The notes under the pieces were generated by a model. It did no database searches and was not told the DNA's origin. It saw only the letters and a program-made list of their open reading frames with translations. A stretch of DNA of 15,085 bases, taken from assembly GCA_007125455.1 (NCBI GenBank), contig SLDE01000029.1, positions 1-15,085 on the forward strand, given 5' to 3'. Each line of letters starts with the position of its first letter. Position 1 is the first letter of the stretch. Below, one piece after another: positions 1-7,894 of this stretch. Source of the stretch: Ectothiorhodospiraceae bacterium (lineage in GTDB: Bacteria; Pseudomonadota; Gammaproteobacteria; Thiohalomonadales; Thiohalomonadaceae). A program made the position numbers and the translations under genes.

Positions 1-290
1 AGGGGGTACGCTACTCCCATATCCTCGATCCGCGCAGCGGTATGCCGGTAGTCGGGGTGACCTCGGTGACGGTTATCCACCCGCACGACGGTGCGCTGGC
101 GGACGCCGCCGCCACCGCGCTGGTGGTCGCCGGGGTAGCCGAGTGGGAGCGGATTGCCGCTCAGATGGGGGTGGATCAGGTGATGCTGGTGGACGATGAG
201 GGAACCGTCCACCTCACCCGGCAAATGACGGAGAGACTGGAGTTTAACCTGCCTCCGCAACAGCTTAATGTAGTGGAGCTGGCACCGTAA
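1..290 (+). CDS. apbE: FAD:protein FMN transferase ApbE, C-terminal part (5' end outside window)
   Basis: This is the last 95 residues of an open frame that runs in from the left edge; the first complete codon is at base 3 and the stop is TAA at 288-290. The segment carries the two ApbE signatures in the right order: HILDPRSGMPV, then GVTSVTVI, then ADAAATALVVAG. The Asp and Thr in the last motif belong to the Mg-binding site of the family. ApbE enzymes transfer FMN from FAD to a Thr of target flavoproteins such as NqrB/NqrC or RnfG/RnfD subunits, on the periplasmic side, and are usually lipoproteins. The N-terminus, any signal peptide and the target genes lie outside the window, so the partner is unknown. 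The internal ATG at 42 falls inside the conserved core and is not a real start. Confidence 0.9.
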   Translation, partial: GVRYSHILDPRSGMPVVGVTSVTVIHPHDGALADAAATALVVAGVAEWERIAAQMGVDQVMLVDDEGTVHLTRQMTERLEFNLPPQQLNVVELAP

Positions 291-307
291 CGAGTTCTGC
301 ATAGCAG

Positions 308-334
308 GGTGTCAGACACGGTCGTGTTGACACC
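308..334. terminator. Strong hairpin between convergent genes (candidate bidirectional terminator or REP-like palindrome)
   Basis: The outer arms GGTGTCA (308-314) and TGACACC (328-334) pair perfectly. The inner arms ACACG (316-320) and CGTGT (323-327) pair perfectly, with one bulged G at 315 and a two-base loop. The hairpin sits between the apbE stop (290) and the stop of the minus-strand FimV-like gene (344), where a shared terminator is expected. Neither side has a clear T-run, so intrinsic termination is inferred from position and stem strength only. Confidence 0.5.
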
Positions 335-343
335 GCATCGCCC

Positions 344-1798
344 CTAAAGGCGGCTCATCACATCCCGGTAACGCTCACGCTCGCGCAGGCGGCGGAACCA
401 CAACCCGGCGATCCCCAGGGTAAGCACTAGCGCTCCCCCGATCAGAACGTAGCGCATCAGCGAAGCCCGCTCCAATCCACTGGTCCATGCGGGGCGCTCT
501 CCCTCCAGTTGTAGCGGAGCAGCCGGGGCCTCTTCAGCGGTACGCTCCATGCCAACACTGGGCCGGGTCTGTTGTAGCTGCTCTTGCAACTGCTCAGCGG
601 CCCCTGGTTCGTCCATTCGCTCCTGCAACCGGGCCGACTCCTCTGCCGTCAGGGCCAAGCTGCTCTCCGCCAACAGGATGACCTGTTGTGAGAGGGTGTT
701 GATGTGGGCCTCCAGGTCACCGATGCGTTCACGCAGCTCGGTGTTCTCGTCATTTAGCCCACGCATACGCTCTCCGAGTAATTGAACCTCATCGCGGAAG
801 GCCTCGGGGATCTGCTCAAGGCTGGAGGGGGCCAGCAGGGCCAAATGGGGTTCACTTCGCTCTGTGGCTTCAACCGGTGCAGGCGGTGTTGGCTCACTGG
901 CCACCTCGGCGGGCTCCGCAGGCCTGACCGGCTGGGGCGTTGCAACGGGCTCTTCGCGGGCCGGGCTGGGGCGAGGGGCTGTTTCGGGCTCGCTTGTCGG
1001 CGCTGCCGTGGTTAATGCGTTACCGGGACGACGCGGGTTCTGGTACTGATATACCACCTCGTTGCGTGCCACGGCCGGGGCGATGGCAAGGATCTCCTGC
1101 TGGGTGGGGATCGTCAGGGTAGAACCGGCCATCAGGCGATTCATGTTGTTATTGAGGAAGGCCTCGGGATTATGCTGCCAAAGGGCGACCAGCACCTGAT
1201 ACAGAGTGCCTTCGCCAGGGCGGATCTCATTAGCGATATCACCGAGGGTCTGATTGACCGCAATCGGCCCGTAACGGTTACCTTCACGCCGTGGCTGAAA
1301 ATCACGTGCCGTCGCCGGTGGGGGGGTAGCACGTGCCGGTGCTGCAGGCTCGGCAGCGGCTGTGTCAGCCGGGCTGCGGACGGGGCGGGAGATCGGGGTG
1401 ACAGGCTGCGCTGGTGCCGGATCAAGCAACAGGGTGATGGTGCGCACCAGGCGGGTGTTACCGAGGCGCACATCCAGCGGAAGTTCCAGCATCGGTTCTC
1501 TCACACCGCTACGGGTGGTGAGCTGCAGCCAATAGTTACGCCCGTCCCCCTGCACGGCGACCAGGATCTGGCCGCTGGCTTCACGGAAATCCAGCCCCAG
1601 CCGGTCGTGGATAGCGCGATCCGCTAGCTGGGCATTGAGTGTATCGATACCCTGACGCTCCGCGTGGCTTAGGTGCAGCGGTACCGAAACCTGCAGCGGC
1701 TCACCGAGAAAGGAGTGTACCTGCGCATCTCCCAAGCCCAAGGCATGCAATTGGGTGGAGGCCAGTACCCCGGCAATCATCATGGATAGTTTTTTCAT
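344..1798 (-). CDS. FimV/HubP N-terminal-domain protein, short membrane-anchored form
   Basis: The 484-residue product opens with a signal peptide (1-19, cleavage near LHA-LG) followed by the typical FimV N-terminal domain (20-127: GLGDAQVHSFLGEPLQVSVPL, then a beta-rich stretch ending near LLLDP). A Pro/Ala linker leads to a LysM-like peptidoglycan-binding region (about 174-238, including RYGPIAVNQTLGDIANEI and TLTIPTQQEI). A second Pro/Glu-rich linker (260-315), a coiled coil (about 338-378), a Gln/Glu-rich stretch and one membrane span (about 450-467) follow, with a short basic cytoplasmic tail. Full FimV/HubP proteins are much longer and end in a cytoplasmic TPR/FimV C-terminal domain, which is absent here; the frame ends cleanly. 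Family members organise cell poles for type IV pili and chemotaxis. The start overlaps the stop of the upstream PilZ-like gene (ATGA, 1795-1798), so translation is probably coupled. Orthology to fimV itself is uncertain. Confidence 0.85.
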   Translation of the reverse strand: MKKLSMMIAGVLASTQLHALGLGDAQVHSFLGEPLQVSVPLHLSHAERQGIDTLNAQLADRAIHDRLGLDFREASGQILVAVQGDGRNYWLQLTTRSGVREPMLELPLDVRLGNTRLVRTITLLLDPAPAQPVTPISRPVRSPADTAAAEPAAPARATPPPATARDFQPRREGNRYGPIAVNQTLGDIANEIRPGEGTLYQVLVALWQHNPEAFLNNNMNRLMAGSTLTIPTQQEILAIAPAVARNEVVYQYQNPRRPGNALTTAAPTSEPETAPRPSPAREEPVATPQPVRPAEPAEVASEPTPPAPVEATERSEPHLALLAPSSLEQIPEAFRDEVQLLGERMRGLNDENTELRERIGDLEAHINTLSQQVILLAESSLALTAEESARLQERMDEPGAAEQLQEQLQQTRPSVGMERTAEEAPAAPLQLEGERPAWTSGLERASLMRYVLIGGALVLTLGIAGLWFRRLRERERYRDVMSRL

Positions 1799-3693
1799 TG
1801 CTCTTCGCCTGTCGTCTGGCCACTCAAGTGGGCATTACTACGGGTTAGCTGGTAGCACTCAAAGGCCGATGAGCTATCGAGCAACTCACCCAGCTGGACG
1901 TTACCTTCATTCTCATTGCTGGCAAAGTTGATGTGATCCCTGGCGTGTATATTGATGTTGTGCAATATCACTGCCGCCACCCCGCTTTGGTGGAGGAGCT
2001 GAACCATCGGCATGGGATCACTGGCTTGGCCACGGCGATTCACCACCAGTGCATGGGCGCGCACTGGCTCGCCAATCAGGCGCATTCCCATGCGCATATG
2101 TTGCTCGTCTTCGTTACGGATCCAGCGTACCGAGACCAGTTGCCAGCTTCCTTCCACTTCGATAGCGAGAAGATCACCGATCTGGAGTCGCTTGGTGATG
2201 GGGTTTTTTTCTGTGACCACACCATAGCCGTTAGGGCTGCGATCAACCAGTTTGCCTGTGAGCATGTCGGGTTGGATATCACGGCGATAGGCCTCGACCC
2301 AGTTACCCGGCGAGCCGGTGATATTGATACTTGTTTCGCCCCAAGCGTCGGCCTCATCCTCCGCCTTCAGGCGGCGCATTTCCAGATCCACCCCCTCGAC
2401 ATTCGCACTGAACTCGCCGGTAGGCAGGGGGCGCGCTTTGGCCGGTGCCGATCTGTTGCTTGCCTCCTGCTCAGAAAGAGAGGGGGGCGCCTCATCGGTG
2501 GCAGTACGCTCGCCAGTGCGCTCAGAGAGAGGGCCGGGTTCGTCATTCGCACCACTGCCCCCCTCGGCAGGGCGCATCGCCAGTGGCTGGTGATCGGTAT
2601 CCTCCGTCGACTCGCCTGCCGAGGTGGGGGTGCCTATGGGCATTTCGGCAGTCAGCATTTGCGCGATACTGCTCAGGCCTACCACCAGGCGGGTCGTTTC
2701 GGTGGCCTGTTCGCGTACGCGGTGCGGATCCTGGTGGAGTTGCCAGCCCGCCAACATGATCCGTGCCGAGTGACGGTTTAACCGGCAATTGATCAGGTTG
2801 AGCGTGTCATATTGTTCGTTCAGGAACAGCTGCAACTTGCCACGTAGGACGCTGATATCCATACAGCGCCGCAACGGCGAGTCTTCGTGCTGGGGCGTGC
2901 GTTCGGACTCGGCGAAAGACAGTGGCGCATCCTCATCAAGCTGGAGGCAGAAGCAATCGCTATTGTTGATATCGCCCTCAGGCGATACCTTCACCGCACT
3001 GGCGAAGTGGCGAATGGCCGTTTTGACGCAGTGGTACTCGTTGAGGCGAAAGTCATGGGGGTTGAGCACATCAAGCAGTTGTTGCAACTTGAATTCTGTC
3101 GCTATTGTGGTTTCGTAGTTGCTATCGATAGCAATGAGTTTTTTTCCAGCGAGCCCTTCGCTCTCGGCCAATGCGTAGTAGCGATGGTAGGTTCGCCACA
3201 ACTCAGCCGCTGGCGGGGAATCAATATGCCGGTAGAGCTCAAACATTTCACCCAATAGCTCCATAATCCGCAGGGTGGCATGGCGCTTGATACGACCACG
3301 CTTCACCCCGCCTGCTATTAATGAACGGTGTAAATCTTCGAGCACCAAGCGGTAATTGACCACCTTCAGCGCCATCAGCAGCAGTAGTAACTCGGCCGTT
3401 TTGCTGCTCTTCTCGCTCAGGGGGAATCCACCACGGTAGACGTTGAGCTCCAAGCCGCGCAGCAGGCCGATAAACAAGGGGGTGGTACGCTCCAGAAAGT
3501 AAAAACGTGCCGTCGGGGAAAGCGCGTGCTCGCTTAATTCCTGCAAGGCGGTGTAGATCTGGCGAGTCGCCTCGCCCGTAGCCGCCGCGGGCAGGGAGTT
3601 GAGCCATTTATCCGTGTGTTGCCTGCTGGCAAACTCAGAACCCCCTGTCTTTAAGCTGGATGGGAGCTCTACGCTAATGTTGCGTTTTTGCAT
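1795..3693 (-). CDS. Large protein with degenerate C-terminal PilZ-like domain, unknown N-terminal region
   Basis: The product has 632 residues and no signal peptide or membrane span, so it is probably cytoplasmic. Residues 1-350 form a mostly helical region that I cannot assign to a known domain (for example ERTTPLFIGLLRGL, and the Leu-rich ELLLLLMALKVVNYRLVLEDL split around 101-121). Residues 355-450 are a low-complexity, polar, acidic linker. From about 465 a PilZ-like beta domain begins: LTGKLVDRSPNGYGV holds a [D/N]xSxxG motif (D484, S486, G489), followed by GDLLAIEVEG and RMGMRLIG. The RxxxR motif that PilZ domains use to bind cyclic di-GMP is not clearly present; only RR at 470-471 lies upstream. 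The gene is first in an operon with the FimV-like gene, overlapping it by 4 bases, which points to a shared role at the pole, in motility or at the surface. That role is an inference. Start ATG at 3693. Confidence 0.75.
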   Translation of the reverse strand: MQKRNISVELPSSLKTGGSEFASRQHTDKWLNSLPAAATGEATRQIYTALQELSEHALSPTARFYFLERTTPLFIGLLRGLELNVYRGGFPLSEKSSKTAELLLLLMALKVVNYRLVLEDLHRSLIAGGVKRGRIKRHATLRIMELLGEMFELYRHIDSPPAAELWRTYHRYYALAESEGLAGKKLIAIDSNYETTIATEFKLQQLLDVLNPHDFRLNEYHCVKTAIRHFASAVKVSPEGDINNSDCFCLQLDEDAPLSFAESERTPQHEDSPLRRCMDISVLRGKLQLFLNEQYDTLNLINCRLNRHSARIMLAGWQLHQDPHRVREQATETTRLVVGLSSIAQMLTAEMPIGTPTSAGESTEDTDHQPLAMRPAEGGSGANDEPGPLSERTGERTATDEAPPSLSEQEASNRSAPAKARPLPTGEFSANVEGVDLEMRRLKAEDEADAWGETSINITGSPGNWVEAYRRDIQPDMLTGKLVDRSPNGYGVVTEKNPITKRLQIGDLLAIEVEGSWQLVSVRWIRNEDEQHMRMGMRLIGEPVRAHALVVNRRGQASDPMPMVQLLHQSGVAAVILHNINIHARDHINFASNENEGNVQLGELLDSSSAFECYQLTRSNAHLSGQTTGEEQ

Positions 3694-3752
3694 AAGACTA
3701 TATGGGTTCCTGATGACATTGTGATCTTATTCCGTGTGCACAGCCTGTTAAT

Positions 3753-3780
3753 ATATTACGTTAAAAAGTTACCTGTTCAA
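3753..3780 (-). promoter_or_regulatory. sigma70-type promoter for the PilZ-like/FimV-like operon
   Basis: Read on the minus strand, TTGAAC (3775-3780) and TAATAT (3753-3758) are separated by exactly 16 bases. The -10 lies in an AT-rich 10-base palindrome (3749-3758). A start point near 3746 would leave a leader of about 50 bases before the ATG at 3693. A weak AGGAA lies 13 bases before that ATG. Confidence 0.5.
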
Positions 3781-3821
3781 AGTAAAACCGCTCCGACTAT
3801 TTCTTACATGCCGTCCGTGGT

Positions 3822-3827
3822 TACAAT
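3822..3827 (+). promoter_or_regulatory. Candidate -10 box for glutamate dehydrogenase gene
   Basis: TACAAT matches five of six -10 bases and faces the gdh gene. No good -35 lies 16-18 bases upstream (only TTTCTT-like sequence), so an activator may be needed or this may be chance. A start point near 3834 leaves only about 17 bases before the ATG at 3851, which bears on the choice of gdh start. Confidence 0.3.
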
Positions 3828-3850
3828 GGATAACGATCAGCCACAACCGA

Positions 3851-5305
3851 ATGCAGGTGGAGAATTTGAACGCTACCCAACGTCTCGAAAGCATGTCCTT
3901 CCGTGAAGGGATCGACCGCATGGTGGACCGCGCCACCCTCGCCGCCGGGCTCGATCCCAATACCGCCTGTATCATCAAGGCCTCCAGCGCGGTACTGCAA
4001 GTGCGCTTCCCGGTAAGGGTGCAGGGGGGTGTGGAGGTTTTCACCGGTTGGTGGTCAGTCCACAGTACCCACCGCCTCCCCGCCAAGGGGGGGCTGCGCT
4101 TCGCCCCGCATGTCAATCAGGACGAGACCGAGGCCCTCTCGGTACTGATGAGCTACAAGTGTGCGCTGGCCGATATTCCCTTTGGTGGTGCCAAAGGGGG
4201 GCTGATGATCGAGCCCTCCCGTTACAGCGTAGACGAATTACGCGAGATCACACGCCATTTTGCCCAGGAGTTGGCCCGTCGCGGCTTTCTCGACCCGGCC
4301 ACCAATGTCCCGGCCCCGGATATGGGCACCTCGGCCCAGGTGATGGCCTGGATCGCCGATACCTATAAGACCCTCTACCCTGAAGATGTAAACCAGGATG
4401 CTTGTGTCACCGGCAAACCGGTTAACCGTGGCGGGATCCCAGGTCGTACCGAAGCCACCGGCAAGGGGGTGCAACTGGCGTTGCAGGAGTATTTCCGCCA
4501 CTCGGAGGAGGTCGCCAAGAGCGGTCTGAACGATGGCCTGGGCAACAAGCGCGTGGTCGTGCAGGGGCTGGGGAACGTGGGCTATCATGCCGCCAAGTTT
4601 CTCGCCGAAGAGGACAAGGTTCGCATCACCGCGATCATTGAACGGGATGGTGCCGTGGTGAACGAGGAGGGGCTCAACGTCCATGACGTGCGCCAGTATT
4701 TGGCTGAACACGGCGGGGTGAAGGGTTTTCGTGGCGGGCAGTACCTGGAGGACGGTGACAAGGCCTTGGAGATGGACTGCGACATCCTTATCCCCGCCGC
4801 GCTGGAGTGTCAAATCCATGCGCAGAACGCGATGCGTATCCAGGCACGGGTGATCGCCGAGGGGGCCAATGGCCCGGTCACCTACGAGGCCGATGAGATC
4901 CTGCGGCGACGCGGGATCGTGATGCTGCCCGATGTGTGGGTTAATGCCGGTGGGGTCACCGTCTCCTATTTTGAGTGGACTCGCAACCTCTCCCATATGC
5001 GCTTTGGTCGCCTACAGCGGCGTTTTGACGAACTGCGCGGGCAAAATTATGCCTCGGCACTGGAACAGCTCACCGGCCAGCAGATGCCCAGCAAACTGCG
5101 TGGCGAGATCGTGCGGGGGGCCAGCGAGCTTGATCTGGTACGTTCCGGCCTGGACGACACCATGCGCGCTGCCTTTGCCGACATCCGCGACACCATCAAA
5201 CGCAGCCCGGAGATCCAGGACTATCGCACCGCCGCCTATGTCATCGCCATTCGCAAGCTAGCGCAGTCCTACCAAGACCTGGGACTCGTGGAGGCCTCAG
5301 AGTAG
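3851..5305 (+). CDS. Glu/Leu/Phe/Val-type dehydrogenase, probably NAD-dependent glutamate dehydrogenase
   Basis: This cytoplasmic enzyme would interconvert glutamate with 2-oxoglutarate plus ammonium. All core features of the family are visible in the 484 residues: K79 in PAKGGLRF, K103 in SYKCALADIPFGG and the catalytic K115 in GGAKGG (spacing 24 and 12, as in clostridial GDH), the active-site Asp 157 in APDMGT, and a Rossmann fold with GLGNVG at 239-244. An acidic residue (E264, AIIERDG) follows the second strand, which favours NAD, though this is only an inference. A C-terminal extension makes it longer than the usual 420-450 residues. The printed start ATG (3851) has no Shine-Dalgarno sequence. 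AGGTGGAGA at 3855-3863 precedes an in-frame TTG at 3866, and an ATG at 3893 is also in frame, so the true N-terminus may be 5 or 14 residues shorter. The stop overlaps the transporter start by one base. Confidence 0.92.
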   Translation: MQVENLNATQRLESMSFREGIDRMVDRATLAAGLDPNTACIIKASSAVLQVRFPVRVQGGVEVFTGWWSVHSTHRLPAKGGLRFAPHVNQDETEALSVLMSYKCALADIPFGGAKGGLMIEPSRYSVDELREITRHFAQELARRGFLDPATNVPAPDMGTSAQVMAWIADTYKTLYPEDVNQDACVTGKPVNRGGIPGRTEATGKGVQLALQEYFRHSEEVAKSGLNDGLGNKRVVVQGLGNVGYHAAKFLAEEDKVRITAIIERDGAVVNEEGLNVHDVRQYLAEHGGVKGFRGGQYLEDGDKALEMDCDILIPAALECQIHAQNAMRIQARVIAEGANGPVTYEADEILRRRGIVMLPDVWVNAGGVTVSYFEWTRNLSHMRFGRLQRRFDELRGQNYASALEQLTGQQMPSKLRGEIVRGASELDLVRSGLDDTMRAAFADIRDTIKRSPEIQDYRTAAYVIAIRKLAQSYQDLGLVEASE

Positions 5306-6741
5306 TGGCCCTGCCGGAACGCCAGCAGGTCGGGCTGATCCTCGGGCCGTTGCTGTTTTTCCCCCTGCTGCTGATGCCCACCCCCGAGGGGATGGACTCG
5401 GCGGCCCAGGCAGTTGCCGCGATCACCACGCTGATGGCCACCTGGTGGATCTGCGAAACCGTACCGATGGCGATCACCGCATTGTTGCCCGTGGTATTGT
5501 TTCCCCTCTTGGGGGTGATGCCCACGGGCGATGTTACCGGTGCCTACGCCAACCAGCTTATCTTTCTCTTCCTGGGCGGCTTCATGATCGCCATGGCACT
5601 GCAAAAGTGGCAGATGCACCGCCGTATCGCGCTGCACACCCTGCGCCTGGTTGGGGTGGAGCGGCGGCGCATCATGCTTGGCTTTCTGCTCGCCACCGCA
5701 CTGCTGTCGATGTGGATCAGCAACACCGCCACCGCGCTGATGATGCTGCCTATCGCACTGGCAATCATCGCCAACCAGCAGCAACAGGATGGTGTCGCGG
5801 ATCAGCGCTTTGCCTCCACCCTGATGCTGGCGATCGCCTGGTCGGCCTCCATCGGTGGGGTGGCCACCCTGATCGGCTCGCCACCCAATGCCATTCTGGC
5901 CGGATTCATCGAGCGGATGACCGGCACCACCATTGGCTTTGCCCAGTGGATGGGTTTCGCCCTGCCGCTGACCATCATCATGCTGTTGCTGGCCTGGCTC
6001 TATTTGCGTTATCTGATGGGGCCTGGGCAAGCGGGCGAGGGCAGTGACCAGCGTAAGCTGATCCAGGAGCAATTGCTTGAGCTGGGGCCGATGCGCCGCG
6101 AGGAAAAACATCTGTTGGCGGTCTTTCTCTGTGTCGCCATTGGCTGGATCCTGCCGGGGCTGGTCACCATCCCCTGGCTGGATGGGGTCGGCGATGCCAG
6201 TATCGCCATCGCCGGGGCCTTGCTGTTGTTTCTGATCCCCGCCAGCCGGGGCGAACTCGGCGAACGCCGCTTTCTACTCGACTGGCGCAGCGCGGTGGCT
6301 CTACCCTGGGATATCCTGCTGCTGTTTGGCGGTGGCTTTGCGCTGGCCGCCGGCTTTGAGAGCAGCGGTATGACCGAGTGGTCGGTCAGTCAACTGGGGG
6401 GGCTGCACGGCGTACCGCCATGGCTGCTGGTCGTGGCGATCACCGGGGTGGTGATCTTTCTCACTGGGGTCACCTCCAACACCGCCACCGCCACCATCGT
6501 GCTTCCCATCGCCGGGGCACTGGCACTGGCGATGGGGATGCCCGCCTCGCTACTGATGATCCCAGCGGCGATTGCTGCCTCCTACGCCTTTATGCTGCCG
6601 GTAGGGACCCCACCCAACGCCATCGTCTTCGCCGGAGGGCATATTAGCGTGATGCATATGGCCAAGACCGGCCTATGGCTTAATCTGGTCGCTACCCTGG
6701 TAGTCTCCGGTTTTGTCTGGTTCTTCGCCCCAGCATGGTAG
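5305..6741 (+). CDS. DASS/SLC13-family anion (dicarboxylate/sulfate-type) symporter
   Basis: This 478-residue, strongly hydrophobic inner-membrane protein has an internally duplicated pattern typical of DASS carriers. Each half has an SNT motif (WISNTATALMMLP at 137-149; TSNTATATIVLP at 390-401) and a PPNA loop (GSPPNA at 191-196; GTPPNA at 434-439). These four elements form the sodium and substrate sites in VcINDY/CitT-type structures. A polar cytoplasmic loop (about 240-268) separates the halves. Substrate cannot be read from the sequence; C4-dicarboxylates, 2-oxoglutarate, citrate or sulfate are all possible. The start is GTG at 5305, which shares its G with the TAG stop of the dehydrogenase gene; GGAGG about ten bases upstream supports it. 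The overlap implies translational coupling, and the pairing with glutamate dehydrogenase favours an organic acid substrate (inference). Confidence 0.9.
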   Translation: MALPERQQVGLILGPLLFFPLLLMPTPEGMDSAAQAVAAITTLMATWWICETVPMAITALLPVVLFPLLGVMPTGDVTGAYANQLIFLFLGGFMIAMALQKWQMHRRIALHTLRLVGVERRRIMLGFLLATALLSMWISNTATALMMLPIALAIIANQQQQDGVADQRFASTLMLAIAWSASIGGVATLIGSPPNAILAGFIERMTGTTIGFAQWMGFALPLTIIMLLLAWLYLRYLMGPGQAGEGSDQRKLIQEQLLELGPMRREEKHLLAVFLCVAIGWILPGLVTIPWLDGVGDASIAIAGALLLFLIPASRGELGERRFLLDWRSAVALPWDILLLFGGGFALAAGFESSGMTEWSVSQLGGLHGVPPWLLVVAITGVVIFLTGVTSNTATATIVLPIAGALALAMGMPASLLMIPAAIAASYAFMLPVGTPPNAIVFAGGHISVMHMAKTGLWLNLVATLVVSGFVWFFAPAW

Positions 6742-6747
6742 CCGCGC

Positions 6748-6753
6748 TATAAT
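6748..6753 (+). promoter_or_regulatory. Consensus -10 box ahead of the methyltransferase gene
   Basis: A perfect TATAAT sits in the 51-base gap after the transporter, about 40 bases before the methyltransferase ATG. No convincing -35 is visible at 16-18 bases (the region reads TTCGCC) and there is no extended TG. GGGAG at 6784-6788 serves as the ribosome binding site, four bases before the start. A separate transcript for the methyltransferase-mtaB pair is plausible. Confidence 0.4.
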
Positions 6754-6792
6754 GCCGCCTTTCTTGAATCCACCTTTAGTATCGGGAGCCCC

Positions 6793-7878
6793 ATGAAACT
6801 GTTTGAGGAGCAAAAACTCTCTGCCTACGAGGCCATCTACGAGGCGCAGAAGATCGCCTTCGCGCCGATGATCTTCCAGGCAGCCCGCAGCATGCGTGAC
6901 CTGGGGATCCTCGAACAATTGGAGCTCGGTGGTGAGCAGGGCTGTAGTGCGGCGCAAATAGCTGATGAGTTGAGCCTGAGCCTGTACGGGGTAGAGACCC
7001 TGCTGGAGAGCGGTTTGAGCGCTGGCATCGTTGGCGCGGCGACAGAACAGGGCTACTACACCCTGAGCAAGGTGGGTCATTATCTCCTGCACGATCCCAT
7101 GACCCGCATCAACATGGACTATAACCACCAGGTCTGCTACCAGGGGATGTACTACCTGGATGAGGCCGTGAAGACCGGCAAGCCCGAGGGGCTGCAGGTC
7201 TTCGGCAAGCAGTGGGAGACCATATACCAGGCCTTGCCCCACCTGCCCGAGCCGGTACAGCAGAGCTGGTACGCCTTTGACCACTTCTACTCCGATTCCG
7301 CCTACCCTCAGGCCCTGCGCCGACTGCTGGCACTGGAGCCCAAGCCTCGTACACTGATGGATATCGGCACCAACGTGGGGCGTTTCACCCTGCTGGCGGC
7401 CAGCCAGGATGAGGGGCTGCAGATCACCATGGTGGATCTGCCGGATCAGCTACAAAACGCTATCAGGAATGTCGAGCAGGCAGGCTACCGTGAGCGGGTC
7501 ACCCCGCTGGCGATGGATCTGCTGGATGAAAACAACCACTTTCCGCAGGGCTTCGATATCTACTGGTTAAGCCAGTTTCTCTCCTGCTTTGGCCACCGGG
7601 AGATCGTCAGCATCCTGCGGCGGGTTCGCAGCGCGATGGGCGAAAACTCACGGCTCTGCATCCTCGAGACCTGTTGGGATCGCCAACAACATGAAGCCTC
7701 CCGCTACGCACTGATCAATACTTCGCTTTACTTCACCGCCATGGCCAGTGGTAACTCCAAGATGTACGGCTCCCGCGAGCTGCTTGCCTGTATCGACGAG
7801 GCCGGGCTGGAGTGCCGTCAGATCACCGATGGGCTGGGCTTGAGCCATAGCCTGTTCGAGTGTGTGCCCAAGGGCTAA
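6793..7878 (+). CDS. Class I SAM-dependent methyltransferase, O-methyltransferase-like
   Basis: The 361-residue soluble protein has the two-part layout of plant/bacterial small-molecule O-methyltransferases. An N-terminal helical, winged-helix-like dimerisation region (about 20-100: AARSMRDLGILEQL, CSAAQIADELSLSLYGVETLL, YYTLSKVGHYLL) is followed by a Rossmann SAM domain from about 186. Motif I reads MDIGTNVGRFTL (189-200), a variant of the usual DxGxGxG; the acidic residue ending strand 2 is D215 in MVDLP. The region at 258-275 (WLSQFLSCFGHREIVSIL) aligns with the family's LHDW catalytic segment but lacks the catalytic His, so the substrate or mechanism may differ. Start ATG 6793 has GGGAG just upstream. 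It is followed after 16 bases by mtaB, probably in one transcript. The substrate is unknown. Confidence 0.8.
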   Translation: MKLFEEQKLSAYEAIYEAQKIAFAPMIFQAARSMRDLGILEQLELGGEQGCSAAQIADELSLSLYGVETLLESGLSAGIVGAATEQGYYTLSKVGHYLLHDPMTRINMDYNHQVCYQGMYYLDEAVKTGKPEGLQVFGKQWETIYQALPHLPEPVQQSWYAFDHFYSDSAYPQALRRLLALEPKPRTLMDIGTNVGRFTLLAASQDEGLQITMVDLPDQLQNAIRNVEQAGYRERVTPLAMDLLDENNHFPQGFDIYWLSQFLSCFGHREIVSILRRVRSAMGENSRLCILETCWDRQQHEASRYALINTSLYFTAMASGNSKMYGSRELLACIDEAGLECRQITDGLGLSHSLFECVPKG

Positions 7879-7894
7879 GGTGTAGTGTCTCGAG

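Noticed and set aside
1933..2781. 282-residue plus-strand open frame opposite the PilZ-like gene
   Set aside because: The minus-strand frame is 632 residues long with coherent protein character and a promoter; the plus frame has neither.
3721..3745. CRP/FNR-type operator in the pilZ-like/gdh divergent gap
   Set aside because: TGTGA occurs (within ATTGTGATC) but the second half-site at the right spacing is missing.
4238..4996. 252-residue minus-strand open frame opposite glutamate dehydrogenase
   Set aside because: Antisense to invariant active-site and Rossmann motifs; no domain character of its own.
5269..6111. 280-residue minus-strand open frame opposite the transporter gene
   Set aside because: Low-complexity Gln/His/Gly-rich translation, antisense to a clear DASS transporter; no ribosome binding site or domain.
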